Source: Oscillospiraceae bacterium
Lineage (GTDB): Bacteria; Bacillota; Clostridia; Oscillospirales; Ruminococcaceae
Assembly: GCA_020054675.1 (NCBI GenBank)
Contig: JAIHAL010000004.1
Location: 62,001 to 126,000 of the forward strand
Direction: 5' to 3'
DNA: 64,000 bases
Shown here piece by piece: positions 35,946 to 43,541 of the stretch. The notes under the pieces are model-generated. The model was not told the DNA's origin. It saw only the letters and a program-made list of their open reading frames with translations, and did no database searches. Made by a program: the position numbers and the translations under genes. The first letter of the stretch is position 1; each line of letters opens with the position of its first letter.

Positions 35946-36887
35946 ATGGCATTTAAACAAGTTGTAAAAATAATTCTGGATGCGGCTATGACACTGCTTT
36001 TTATCCTTTTGATAAACGCATTCGGGACAGGTCTTGAATTCCATGAGGTTGCCGGCCTTGCAGTCGGAGCAATGGTGCTTTTTCACATCATCTTAAATTT
36101 CAATTGGATAAAGGGCATAATTAAGAATTTTTCAAAAGCCACATTAAAAACAAAATTCATGTTTATTCTAAACACCGTACTTGCCTTAGGCACAGCTTTA
36201 ATCATCATAACCGGAGTCCTTATATCAAAAGTACTTTTCCCACAGCTTGCCGTTCAAGAACAGGATACTTTAATTGCAGTGCACAAATGGTCTTCATACA
36301 TACTGCTTGGATTTATAGGCGTGCACCTTACAATCCATGCAAAATATATTTTAAATGTAATAAAGAAAATGTTCCAGCAAAGGAGAGAAAAAGTTGTGAA
36401 ATACCCTATCATCGGCATGGGAGCTTTAACATTAATTTTGGCAATAGGGCTTATATGGCATCAAATTTCAGCCATGAAAATTGACGATTACGTTTCAGAA
36501 AATTCTTTAAGCGAACAAACCAGTATAAATTCACAAAGCCAAACCACTACCGGTGAACCGCCATTACCGTCTGAAACTGAAACCACTACACAACCGGCAG
36601 AAACAACATCGGCAGAAACCATCACAAAAAATGAAACTTCTACTTCAAAAGAAGAAACTTCAATTCAAACTTCCGAAGAAACATCCGCTTTAACTACAAA
36701 CGATACTACCACTTCGCAAAGCATTCAAACAAGTGCACAAACAGAAAAAATAAGCCTTGAAGAATACCTCGGCAGTCTCCACTGCACGGCCTGCCCAAAG
36801 CATTGCCTGCTTTCAAATCCACGCTGCGGAAAAGGCGAAGTTCAAGCCGAAAAGGCAACAGAAAAGTATTACAGCATTTATGCTTAA
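35946..36887 (+). CDS. DUF4405-type membrane protein with Ser/Thr linker and terminal Cys cluster
   Basis: The 313-residue protein has five hydrophobic segments in residues 1-165. His residues at VLFHIILNF, IAVHKW and GVHLTIH are placed as in b-type-heme membrane proteins of the DUF4405/cytochrome b561-like group. A linker of about 95 residues very rich in Thr, Ser and Glu follows, then a short C-terminal domain with Cys-x2-Cys-x3-Cys-x6-Cys (LHCTACPKHCLLSNPRCGKG). With five membrane passes the tail should lie outside the cell. The Cys set could hold an iron-sulfur cluster or disulfides. The ATG at 35946 has GAGGAGG upstream. It converges on the FMN-binding gene and likely belongs to the same electron-transfer locus; this is inference. 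Confidence 0.7.
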   Translation: MAFKQVVKIILDAAMTLLFILLINAFGTGLEFHEVAGLAVGAMVLFHIILNFNWIKGIIKNFSKATLKTKFMFILNTVLALGTALIIITGVLISKVLFPQLAVQEQDTLIAVHKWSSYILLGFIGVHLTIHAKYILNVIKKMFQQRREKVVKYPIIGMGALTLILAIGLIWHQISAMKIDDYVSENSLSEQTSINSQSQTTTGEPPLPSETETTTQPAETTSAETITKNETSTSKEETSIQTSEETSALTTNDTTTSQSIQTSAQTEKISLEEYLGSLHCTACPKHCLLSNPRCGKGEVQAEKATEKYYSIYA

Positions 36888-36995
36888 AGCAGTTAGCAGG
36901 ATAGTTGTTAGTCGTTAGAACTCGTACCCTTATTTTCCCAATATTATTTCAATGTTCTATAAACTAACAACTAACTGCTATTTTCTAACAACTAA
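36888..36995. repeat. Inverted-repeat element between convergent genes
   Basis: The left part (36888-36912) reads AGCAGTTAG, six unmatched bases and AGTTGTTAGT; the right arm (36963-36979) is ACTAACAACTAACTGCT, its complement apart from an insertion. A second copy of CTAACAACTAA follows at 36985-36995. The 50-base middle is unpaired. It directly follows the DUF4405 stop. It could be a dispersed palindromic repeat or a bidirectional terminator. Confidence 0.6.
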
Positions 36996-37067
36996 TAGGG
37001 ATGCGCTTCGGCAGCTTTTAAAATTCCGCCGCCGGTTTTGCAAATTGGGACATATTTTTTTATAAAA

Positions 37068-38381
37068 TCAATTTTTTGCCGATTCCAAAGCTTTTTCCAC
37101 TGCATCCATTATTGCTTTGGAGCTGTATGTCGCTCCTGAAACCGCATCAACATCGCAGTTTTGTATATTCAATATTTGAGGAATCACATAATCACGCGCC
37201 TGCTCGTAATACCATGGGTCACTTTCTTTTGTTTCTCCGGTTATCATGGCTATCACGCCGTTTTTTATTGTTACCGTTACACTTATCTCTCCGTCATAGC
37301 CATATGCAGATGCTGAATACATGCCGTCTTTATATTTTGCATTTTCAGTTTGCGAAAGAGAAGTCTGGCTGCTTTCATTAGCAGTTGTTTCTGCTGATGT
37401 TGTTTTAGCTTCTGATTGCTCAGTTTCAGCAGAAATTTCAGCAGAAATTTCAGTTGATTCTTCAATGACGGATTCCGTTTGTTTTTCCCTTTTTTCTTCC
37501 GGAATTGATGTTTCCGCTTTTTCATCACTAATCAAAATTTCAGCAGAAGTTTCCTGCGCAATTTGGCTCTGAACATTTTCTTTTTTCACATTTTCAGCAA
37601 TTGCATTTGAATTTATTTTATTTGCCGGCGCTGACAGCATTACCGTAAAAATCATTCCGAAAGCAAACGCTCCGGAGCACACTGCATTCAAAAGCTTTTT
37701 ACCCGCAGGCTTCTTTTTTAAGATATACCATTTTCTTATGCGGAATACTGCGTATCCAATAAAAACAAGGCTGTAAGCAATTATGCTGAAAAGATATCCT
37801 TCCCTTCCTGCTCTTGCCATAGGTACAAAAATAATCATTATATGCACGTATATCAATGCATAAAAAATATATGCAGCCTTTTGAATGTTTTTCCATAATT
37901 TCGGATTCATTTTTTTACGTATTTTAGGAAACGATATCACAGTTAAAGGAAGCATTATCGCAAGCAGGATTATTACAACTATGCAACTCCAAAGAAAAAC
38001 CGCATTTATTGTTTTTGGCAATGAAAAAAGTTTTAAAATGTAAGTTTTCCCATAATATATCGCATGCGACAATGTGAGTATTGCAGCTAAAATTGACAAT
38101 TCGGCTCGTATAGGCATAAGTGCTTTGATAAGCTTTGAACCGTTGGGCAAAGCTCCCGTCCACATTACCATACACCAAAAAGCCGTGCCTAAAACACCGC
38201 TTCTGAAAAGTTCAATTACATAATCATTTAAAAATTCAGGTGCGCCTTTAAAATCAAACATACTTGTAAAAACCACTGCAACAATTGCAGGGACAAAAAA
38301 TAGAAACGGATATTTTTTAAGCGGATTTTTAAAGAAATATATGAATATGCACGCAAATATTAAAGCTATAACAAAAAGCAT
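37068..38381 (-). CDS. Ferric-reductase-like membrane protein with extracellular FMN-binding domain
   Basis: The 437-residue protein has a membrane part of about eight hydrophobic segments (residues 1-250) with His residues in TLSHAIYYGK and ALIYVHIMII, as in ferric reductase-like/MsrQ-type b-heme domains. A linker rich in Glu, Ser and Thr (about 265-350) leads to a C-terminal FMN_bind domain (YKDGMYSASAYGYDGEISV to KALESAKN). The motif DAVSGATYSS contains the Thr that ApbE enzymes couple to FMN. The predicted flow is quinone or cytoplasmic donor, heme, outer FMN. The ATG at 38381 has ACGGAGG six bases upstream. It follows the surface-protein gene by 81 bases. Confidence 0.85.
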   Translation of the reverse strand: MLFVIALIFACIFIYFFKNPLKKYPFLFFVPAIVAVVFTSMFDFKGAPEFLNDYVIELFRSGVLGTAFWCMVMWTGALPNGSKLIKALMPIRAELSILAAILTLSHAIYYGKTYILKLFSLPKTINAVFLWSCIVVIILLAIMLPLTVISFPKIRKKMNPKLWKNIQKAAYIFYALIYVHIMIIFVPMARAGREGYLFSIIAYSLVFIGYAVFRIRKWYILKKKPAGKKLLNAVCSGAFAFGMIFTVMLSAPANKINSNAIAENVKKENVQSQIAQETSAEILISDEKAETSIPEEKREKQTESVIEESTEISAEISAETEQSEAKTTSAETTANESSQTSLSQTENAKYKDGMYSASAYGYDGEISVTVTIKNGVIAMITGETKESDPWYYEQARDYVIPQILNIQNCDVDAVSGATYSSKAIMDAVEKALESAKN

Positions 38382-38462
38382 TTGCATCCTCCGTTTATTG
38401 GATTTAAAACTTGGCATGCAAAGCAAAAACTCCGCATGCCAAAAAATTTATCAATAAAATTT

Positions 38463-39914
38463 TTATTTGATTTTCTTTCTCAAAACCAAAGCCGCAGCCG
38501 ATAATGCCGCTGTGAGCAACGCCAGTTTCGGAGCTGTGTCTGCAACACCGGTTTTGGGATTTGAAGCTGTTTTATATGCGCTTTCAGACGATGCGGGAGT
38601 GCTTTGTGATGACGCCGCAGACAAAGCAAATGTCAAAGGAGTATTGTATCCCGTTGCGGATACCGAAATGCTGTAATTTCCACTTCCATCAAATACATTT
38701 GTTTTGTCTGGAGCTGCTGCCGCAAAATTTATAGTGCCATCCTCATTGATTATTTTTACTGCACCTTTTCCGGAAGCTTTATACTCTTTTCCATTTATTG
38801 AAACCTTTGATATATTTTTAATATAATTTTTAAAATCCGCATCAGATGCGCCTTCCGCTTTTACAAGTTTTTGTTCAGAATATTCCACAGGAAGCGCATT
38901 TGTTGAAAGAACAAATGATGCGCTCATATCTGCATAAACGCCGTTTAAATCACTTGCCGTAAGAACATATGAACCGGGCTGGGCATTGCTGAATTTTATT
39001 TCTCCTTCGCTTATGGAAGCCTCCAAATCCTTAATGCTGTATTTTTTTGCATAATCAGAAGGAAATCCGCTCAAAGCAAATGAAGTTTTTCCGGAAGAGA
39101 CATCCGCATTGCTTGCAGAAATGCTGCCTTTAAATTTTACAGGAACGTAAAGCGATGTGTTTATTGTATAATATCCATTTTTGGTAATATATACAATCTC
39201 AGTAACCGTATCTCCCATAATGCCCACATAATTTTTATAGCTTAAAATATTTCCGTGCGGCTCAGAAGTCACAAATCCCGTTGACCACGAAAGCTCATCC
39301 CTCCATATGTTTTCGAGATGGCGCATTGCATAGCTCTCATTTGTTTTAGTCTTTAAAACAACGCCATAAACAACTCCCAAATCTTTCGGCAAGCCGTTTG
39401 CTTTAATAAGATAATCTCCCCATGGAGTGCTTGTGCTTATTGTGGCTGAAACTTCTTTTGCAGCATCGACATCACTTCCCTGCACTTTTGAAAACGAAAC
39501 ATCCCCGCCTTCAACGGAAACAATTTTATATGCCGCCGGTTTTTCGGAAAGCTTGACAAAATTATAATTATTTCCTCCAAGCGATTCAAGGTTTTTCTGT
39601 GTCAGCGCAACAGGATATTTAACTCCCAAAATAGTTCCTGTCGAATCGGCATTAGCTTTATTATACGTGCCTTCAAAAAGTTCTCCTTCCTTATTTTTTG
39701 ACCATTTGCTTGTCGTCGCTGAAGATACTGCGTCCACTTCATATTCATTAACGCTTCCTTTCAGTTCAGCTTCATAAAAATCGGCATATGGAATATCCAT
39801 TATTCCATAAACATATGCATCCGTTTCAGCATGGATGCTTGCCCCAAAAGGCACTGACACCATAAAAAAGGCGGCAAATGAAATTGCGCAGATAATTTTG
39901 TTTGTTTTTTTCAT
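38463..39914 (-). CDS. Tp47-like surface protein with sortase-type NPKTG anchor
   Basis: The 483-residue protein has a signal peptide (residues 1-29, cut after SIHA), then MDIPYADFYEAE and VDAVSSATTSKW, a pattern I associate with the penicillin-binding Tp47 domain A family, two beta-rich middle regions, and a C-terminal anchor: NPKTG, a hydrophobic stretch and LRKKIK. The NPKTG motif suggests attachment by a class-B-like or related sortase. DAVSSAT at residues 61-67 resembles the flavinylation motif DxxSGAT with Gly replaced by Ser. It leads the minus-strand unit with the FMN-binding gene. Function is inferred from context: a wall-linked partner in electron or metal handling. Confidence 0.7.
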   Translation of the reverse strand: MKKTNKIICAISFAAFFMVSVPFGASIHAETDAYVYGIMDIPYADFYEAELKGSVNEYEVDAVSSATTSKWSKNKEGELFEGTYNKANADSTGTILGVKYPVALTQKNLESLGGNNYNFVKLSEKPAAYKIVSVEGGDVSFSKVQGSDVDAAKEVSATISTSTPWGDYLIKANGLPKDLGVVYGVVLKTKTNESYAMRHLENIWRDELSWSTGFVTSEPHGNILSYKNYVGIMGDTVTEIVYITKNGYYTINTSLYVPVKFKGSISASNADVSSGKTSFALSGFPSDYAKKYSIKDLEASISEGEIKFSNAQPGSYVLTASDLNGVYADMSASFVLSTNALPVEYSEQKLVKAEGASDADFKNYIKNISKVSINGKEYKASGKGAVKIINEDGTINFAAAAPDKTNVFDGSGNYSISVSATGYNTPLTFALSAASSQSTPASSESAYKTASNPKTGVADTAPKLALLTAALSAAALVLRKKIK

Positions 39915-39965
39915 ACTATTCTCCTTTTATTTAATTATATTTTATTTGCTCCCGCCGCTTTCAAA

Positions 39966-39995
39966 CAACAAGGTTAGCAATTGCTAACCTTGTTG
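39966..39995. promoter_or_regulatory. Perfect 30-base palindrome containing GTTAGC-N4-GCTAAC
   Basis: CAACAAGGTTAGCAA is followed at once by its exact reverse complement. The core GTTAGC-AATT-GCTAAC (39973-39988) is shared, with the same 4-base gap, by the site at 42028-42043. It lies about 50 bases upstream of the surface-protein ATG, behind a TATAAT (39939-39934). There is no T tract, so an operator is more likely than a terminator. Confidence 0.65.
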
Positions 39996-40027
39996 CGGAG
40001 TCGGACGCAAAATTAAGCGTTTCACAT

Positions 40028-40055
40028 CATTGGGTTAGCTGTGGCAAACCCAATG
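40028..40055. promoter_or_regulatory. Related inverted repeat GTTAGC-N4-GCAAAC
   Basis: CATTGGGTTAGC and GCAAACCCAATG flank a 4-base gap and pair over 11 of 12 positions. The core differs from the other two sites by one base. It lies just after the Gx-transporter stop and 33 bases before the 30-base palindrome, and also lacks a T tract. Confidence 0.5.
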
Positions 40056-40065
40056 CTATAAAAAA

Positions 40066-40608
40066 TTAAAAATTTTTGTTTTTAAACAATTTTATTCTGC
40101 TTGCTTTTAATATTAAAAATTGCGCTGAAAGGCCCGTAAAAAGGCCGGCCGCAATGCCTCCTGCAATAAGAACAGGCAAATAAAATAAAACATTTTCTGA
40201 TTTCAAAACAAACATTGCAATTAAAATCTGGCCAAGATTATGGAAAATTCCACCAATAATACTTGTAAACCACAAATTTTCATTTTTTAAAGCCAAACTT
40301 GCAACTGACATTGCTGCAAAACACAAAAGCCCTCCGGCAAGAGAATAAAAAAATGACATTGCCTGTCCTGAAAATATGCTGCCAAGGACAATCCGCAAAA
40401 CAAGTACGACAAAGGCATCTCGCTTTGCATATTCAGAAATCAGCAAAAGAGTTGTTATATTTGCAAGGCCAAGCTTTATCCCCGGCACAGGAACAATTGG
40501 AGGAAGTTGAGCTTCTATTGCAAAAACAGCAAGCGCAATAGCTGTATAAATCCCCAAAAGCACCATATGCTTTGTATTAATACGCTTTGTCATCAAATTT
40601 TTCTGCAT
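40066..40608 (-). CDS. Gx transporter family membrane protein (EetB-like)
   Basis: The 180-residue protein has about five hydrophobic segments with HMVLLGIYTAIALAVFAIE, PPIVPVPGIKLGLANITTLL and GGIFHNLGQI, the pattern of the Gx transporter family (older name heptaprenyl diphosphate synthase component I). In Listeria-type flavin electron transfer loci a protein of this family (EetB) accompanies the NusG-II protein EetA. The name assignment is from memory. The start (ATG 40608) lies 32 bases inside the preceding gene with GAGGGGG six bases upstream, so the two are translationally coupled. Confidence 0.8.
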   Translation of the reverse strand: MQKNLMTKRINTKHMVLLGIYTAIALAVFAIEAQLPPIVPVPGIKLGLANITTLLLISEYAKRDAFVVLVLRIVLGSIFSGQAMSFFYSLAGGLLCFAAMSVASLALKNENLWFTSIIGGIFHNLGQILIAMFVLKSENVLFYLPVLIAGGIAAGLFTGLSAQFLILKASRIKLFKNKNF

Positions 40609-40963
40609 CATCTTCCCCCTCAATCTCAATTACTACATGATGCGGAAGGCAAACCACAGGCAAAAGTCCGCCGTTTATCCACCCCATTCTGACACAGGTT
40701 CCATCCGGACAATTTGCTTCTTTCATTCGGATTTTGCCCTTATCTACTTCAATTACATTTATTTCGCCGTTTTCGCCTTTTATCTCTATGGTATAAGCCT
40801 GATTTACATCATCAAGGCTTATACTGCAAACAAGTTTTTTATCTTTGTAAATTTTGGCAATAGTTTTGCTTTTCTTAAATGAAAATATAAAATATGCTCC
40901 AAGCAATGAAAAGACAAGCAAAGCCAAAACAGTCACCACAAGAAAAGGAGTTTTTGATTTCAC
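40577..40963 (-). CDS. NusG domain II-like membrane-anchored protein (EetA-like)
   Basis: The 128-residue protein has one N-terminal membrane segment (about residues 7-28) and an outer domain of the NusG-II family with the conserved NCPDGTCVRMGWI and PVVCLPHHVVIEI, three Cys in all. This pairing with a Gx transporter and ApbE is a recurring gene set; in Listeria the equivalent is EetA. It starts at GTG 40963, immediately after the ApbE stop, with GGAG about 11 bases upstream. The molecular role of the domain is not settled. Confidence 0.82.
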   Translation of the reverse strand: MKSKTPFLVVTVLALLVFSLLGAYFIFSFKKSKTIAKIYKDKKLVCSISLDDVNQAYTIEIKGENGEINVIEVDKGKIRMKEANCPDGTCVRMGWINGGLLPVVCLPHHVVIEIEGEDDAEKFDDKAY

Positions 40964-41983
40964 TTAATTAAGCTCCTTAAAATGGTATTTTGAAATCCCG
41001 CTTGTATAAGTTATATCTCCGTTTTCAGAAATAAAGATTGCTTCCACCCCGTCAAGAGATTCGATAAGCTTAACAGATTTTTCAACTCCGAGAATGAATG
41101 TTGCTGTCGAAAGAGCATCGCAGTCTGCCGAAACAGGAGATATTACAGTGGTTCCGGCAAGTCCGCTTTTTGAAGGAAATCCTGTTTCAGGATTAAGAAT
41201 ATGATGATACCTCACTCCGTCTTCTTCAAAATATTTTTCATAATTTCCGGATGTAACAACCGAACAATCGGCAACCTCAACAAAAGCAATATTGCTTGAA
41301 GGATTAAAAGGATTTGCAATCCCAATCTTCCATAAAGAACCATCAGGCTTTTTGCCAATTGCCAAAACATTTCCGCCAAGGTTTAGCAATGCGCTTTTGA
41401 CCCCATGTTTGAGTATTTCCGATTTCATTTCATCAGCTATGTATCCCTTTGCTATTGCTCCAAAATTCAGCATTGCAGTATCTGTTTTAAATTTTATTTC
41501 ATGGTTTTGAGAATCAATAACAATATTTTTATAATCATGCAATCCTACAAGAGGCTCTATTTCAGAAATTTTTGGAACACGCGCCCAATCGTTGCCGATT
41601 CCCCATAAATCTATAAGTCTTTCTATGGTGTAATCAAAGGCACCGCCGCTCAAACGGCTGAAATAATCTGCGCGACAAACAAGATAAAACATCTCGTCAG
41701 AAACTTTTACTGCATCTTTAAAGGCATTTTGATTTACATAATTTATCTCACTGTCTGAAATAGTTAATGAAAAAATTTTTTCAAGTTCCTTTGCCTTTTC
41801 CAATGCTGCAAAAACGGCCTCTTCTGCATTTTCTCCATAAGCTTTGACAGACACTATGGTCCCAAAAATTTCTTCTGTTTTTGATGCTTCCTGCATATCC
41901 GTCCTGCATCCCGAAAAAGAAAGGCTTGCTGTTAAAATTAAAATCCATGCCAAGTTAAGTATTGAAATTTTTTTCTTATCCAT
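40964..41983 (-). CDS. apbE: FAD:protein FMN transferase (ApbE lipoprotein)
   Basis: The 339-residue protein begins with a signal sequence and a lipobox-like SLSFSGC (Cys at about residue 26), placing it on the outer membrane face. It keeps the ApbE hallmarks: YTIERLIDLWGIG, LNFGAIAKGYIADEM, LLNLGGNVLAIG, YHHILNPETGFPS and the metal-binding ADCDALSTATFI. ApbE transfers FMN from FAD onto Thr or Ser of target proteins; the SGAT motif of the neighbouring FMN-binding protein is the obvious substrate. It is the first gene of a three-gene operon from a consensus promoter overlapped by an operator-like repeat. Confidence 0.94.
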   Translation of the reverse strand: MDKKKISILNLAWILILTASLSFSGCRTDMQEASKTEEIFGTIVSVKAYGENAEEAVFAALEKAKELEKIFSLTISDSEINYVNQNAFKDAVKVSDEMFYLVCRADYFSRLSGGAFDYTIERLIDLWGIGNDWARVPKISEIEPLVGLHDYKNIVIDSQNHEIKFKTDTAMLNFGAIAKGYIADEMKSEILKHGVKSALLNLGGNVLAIGKKPDGSLWKIGIANPFNPSSNIAFVEVADCSVVTSGNYEKYFEEDGVRYHHILNPETGFPSKSGLAGTTVISPVSADCDALSTATFILGVEKSVKLIESLDGVEAIFISENGDITYTSGISKYHFKELN

Positions 41984-42027
41984 TAATGCAAATCCTTATA
42001 TTTTATTTTCATATTAACATCAAGTTG

Positions 42028-42043
42028 GTTAGCGTAAGCTAAC
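42028..42043 (-). promoter_or_regulatory. Operator-like repeat GTTAGC-N4-GCTAAC at the apbE start site
   Basis: GTTAGC (42028-42033), GTAA, GCTAAC (42038-42043). It begins 8 bases downstream of the -10 box, so it covers the expected transcription start, the classic place for a repressor. The same half-sites and spacing occur at 39973-39988. Confidence 0.65.
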
Positions 42044-42050
42044 ATACAAG

Positions 42051-42079
42051 ATTATATACTAATCACCCAAAAATGTCAA
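42051..42079 (-). promoter_or_regulatory. Consensus sigma-A promoter of the apbE operon
   Basis: A perfect TTGACA (42079-42074), 17-base spacer and perfect TATAAT (42056-42051) on the minus strand, about 70 bases before the apbE ATG. Confidence 0.85.
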
Positions 42080-42100
42080 GCATAAATTTAAGAATCAAAC

Positions 42101-42143
42101 AAAAAAAGAGTGCCAATACTCTATCACTGAACGAGTATGGCAC
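42101..42143 (-). terminator. Terminator of the DUF134-mrp operon
   Basis: GTGCCATACTC and GAGTATTGGCAC pair around an 11-base loop, followed on the minus strand by seven T. It lies 77 bases past the C_GCAxxG_C_C gene and just before the apbE promoter. Confidence 0.85.
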
Positions 42144-42219
42144 AAGTACACTGCAAATTACTATTTTGTATTAATAAACGAAAACAGATATCTAAAAATT
42201 TTCCATCAACTCACTTTTG

Positions 42220-42663
42220 CTACCAATCTATTGCATCAAGAATCCTTGCGGCATTCTCGACAAGCTCTGCGCAAGGACGCTTTTTATAATAACTTTCGGT
42301 TCTATCCTCCGGAACAGGAATGTCAGCCTTTACCGAAAGTCCTAACAGTTCCCTGCATATAATTGAACCGTTTTCTTTTTCAAATTGCTTTGCCAAATCC
42401 TGAATAAGCTTGTAATGCTCTGTTTTGGCTTTTTTGTCAAACGGGTCCGTATAGCCGTATTTCATGCCGACGACCATAAACATTCCGCTGACCGCTCCGC
42501 ATACCTCACGCAGTCTGCCCATCCCGCCGCCAAAAGACGATGATATTTTCAGCGCCGTATCAATATCCAGTCCCGTTTCATCGCAAAAAGCCGCAAAAAC
42601 AGATTGGGAGCAATTATAGCCTTTACTAAATAATTCTTTTGCCAAATCCGAATGTGCACTCAA
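42220..42663 (-). CDS. C_GCAxxG_C_C family redox protein
   Basis: The 147-residue protein carries the conserved Cys pattern that names the family: GYNCSQSVFAAF, SSFGGGMGRLREVCGAVSGMFM, then single Cys residues at SIICRELLG and RPCAELV. The Cys set suggests a redox or metal function; no reaction is established. The ATG overlaps the stop of the mrp-like gene by 4 bases. It is the last gene of an operon with DUF134 and Mrp proteins, both Cys-rich, which supports an iron-sulfur or redox context. Confidence 0.88.
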   Translation of the reverse strand: MSAHSDLAKELFSKGYNCSQSVFAAFCDETGLDIDTALKISSSFGGGMGRLREVCGAVSGMFMVVGMKYGYTDPFDKKAKTEHYKLIQDLAKQFEKENGSIICRELLGLSVKADIPVPEDRTESYYKKRPCAELVENAARILDAIDW

Positions 42664-43508
42664 TTGCTATTTCCCTCAATTCTTTCTTCAAGTATTTTTG
42701 CCGCAGAATCAAGCCAATCTCCGTCAAAAAGCTCTATCACGCCCTTATCGCAGGCAGCGGAAATTTTGGGGTTGATTGGAAGTTTTGCAAGAACCTTTAA
42801 ATTATGCTTCCCGGCAATTTCATCTATATGGCTGTCGCCGAAAATTTTATGCTCCTTCCCGCAATCAGGGCATTTAAAATATGACATATTTTCAACCAGC
42901 CCTAAAATAGGAATATTCATCATTTCAGCCATTTTTACTGCCTTTGATACAATCATCGAAACCAGCTCCTGCGGCGAGGTCACAATGATAATTCCATCAA
43001 CCGGTATGGATTGGAATACCGTAAGAGGCACATCTCCGGTTCCCGGAGGCATATCAATGAACATGAAATCCACATCGTTCCAAATAACATCGGTCCAGAA
43101 CTGCTTAACCGTACCGGCAATTATCGGTCCCCTCCACACAACGGGGTCGGTATCGTTTTCCAAAAGCAAATTAACGGACATAATGTCGATTCCCGTTTTT
43201 GTTTTAACAGGGAACAATCCCATTTCACTGCCGGCAGCCTTTTCCTTTATGCCAAATGCTTTTGGGATAGAAGGTCCCGTAACATCCGCATCAAGAATGG
43301 CGGTATGATAACCCTTCCTATTCATTATAACAGCAAGCATTGAAGTAACGATTGATTTCCCTACTCCTCCCTTGCCGCTTACTATACCTATGACTTTTTT
43401 AATGCTGCTCATTTCATGCGGTTTTTCTCTAAAATCGGTTTTTGCCTCTTTTCTCTCCGCACAATTTTCTGTGCAGCTGCCGCAGCTTTGATTGCATTTT
43501 TCGCTCAT
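42660..43508 (-). CDS. Mrp/NBP35-type iron-sulfur carrier ATPase
   Basis: The 282-residue P-loop protein has deviant Walker A GIVSGKGGVGKSIV, the IDMPPGTGDVPLT motif and a C-terminal CPDC pair (YFKCPDCGKEH) that bridges the 4Fe-4S cluster in the dimer. An added N-terminal Cys cluster (Cys5, Cys9, Cys12, Cys16) recalls NBP35. Such proteins assemble or carry iron-sulfur clusters in the cytoplasm. It lies 33 bases after the DUF134 gene and overlaps the next gene by 4 bases. Confidence 0.93.
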   Translation of the reverse strand: MSEKCNQSCGSCTENCAERKEAKTDFREKPHEMSSIKKVIGIVSGKGGVGKSIVTSMLAVIMNRKGYHTAILDADVTGPSIPKAFGIKEKAAGSEMGLFPVKTKTGIDIMSVNLLLENDTDPVVWRGPIIAGTVKQFWTDVIWNDVDFMFIDMPPGTGDVPLTVFQSIPVDGIIIVTSPQELVSMIVSKAVKMAEMMNIPILGLVENMSYFKCPDCGKEHKIFGDSHIDEIAGKHNLKVLAKLPINPKISAACDKGVIELFDGDWLDSAAKILEERIEGNSN

Positions 43509-43541
43509 TTTTCTTGCTCCTTATCCTTATATAATTATTTG

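Noticed and set aside
37420-37470. Tandem repeat TTTCAGCAGAAA as a regulatory repeat
   Set aside because: It lies in the coding region for the Glu/Ser/Ala linker of the FMN-binding protein and reflects repeated codons.
39966-40055. Two hairpins after the Gx-transporter gene as ordinary terminators
   Set aside because: Neither has a T tract, and both share a core motif with the operator-like site at the apbE start; regulatory sites are more likely, though a terminator role is not excluded.
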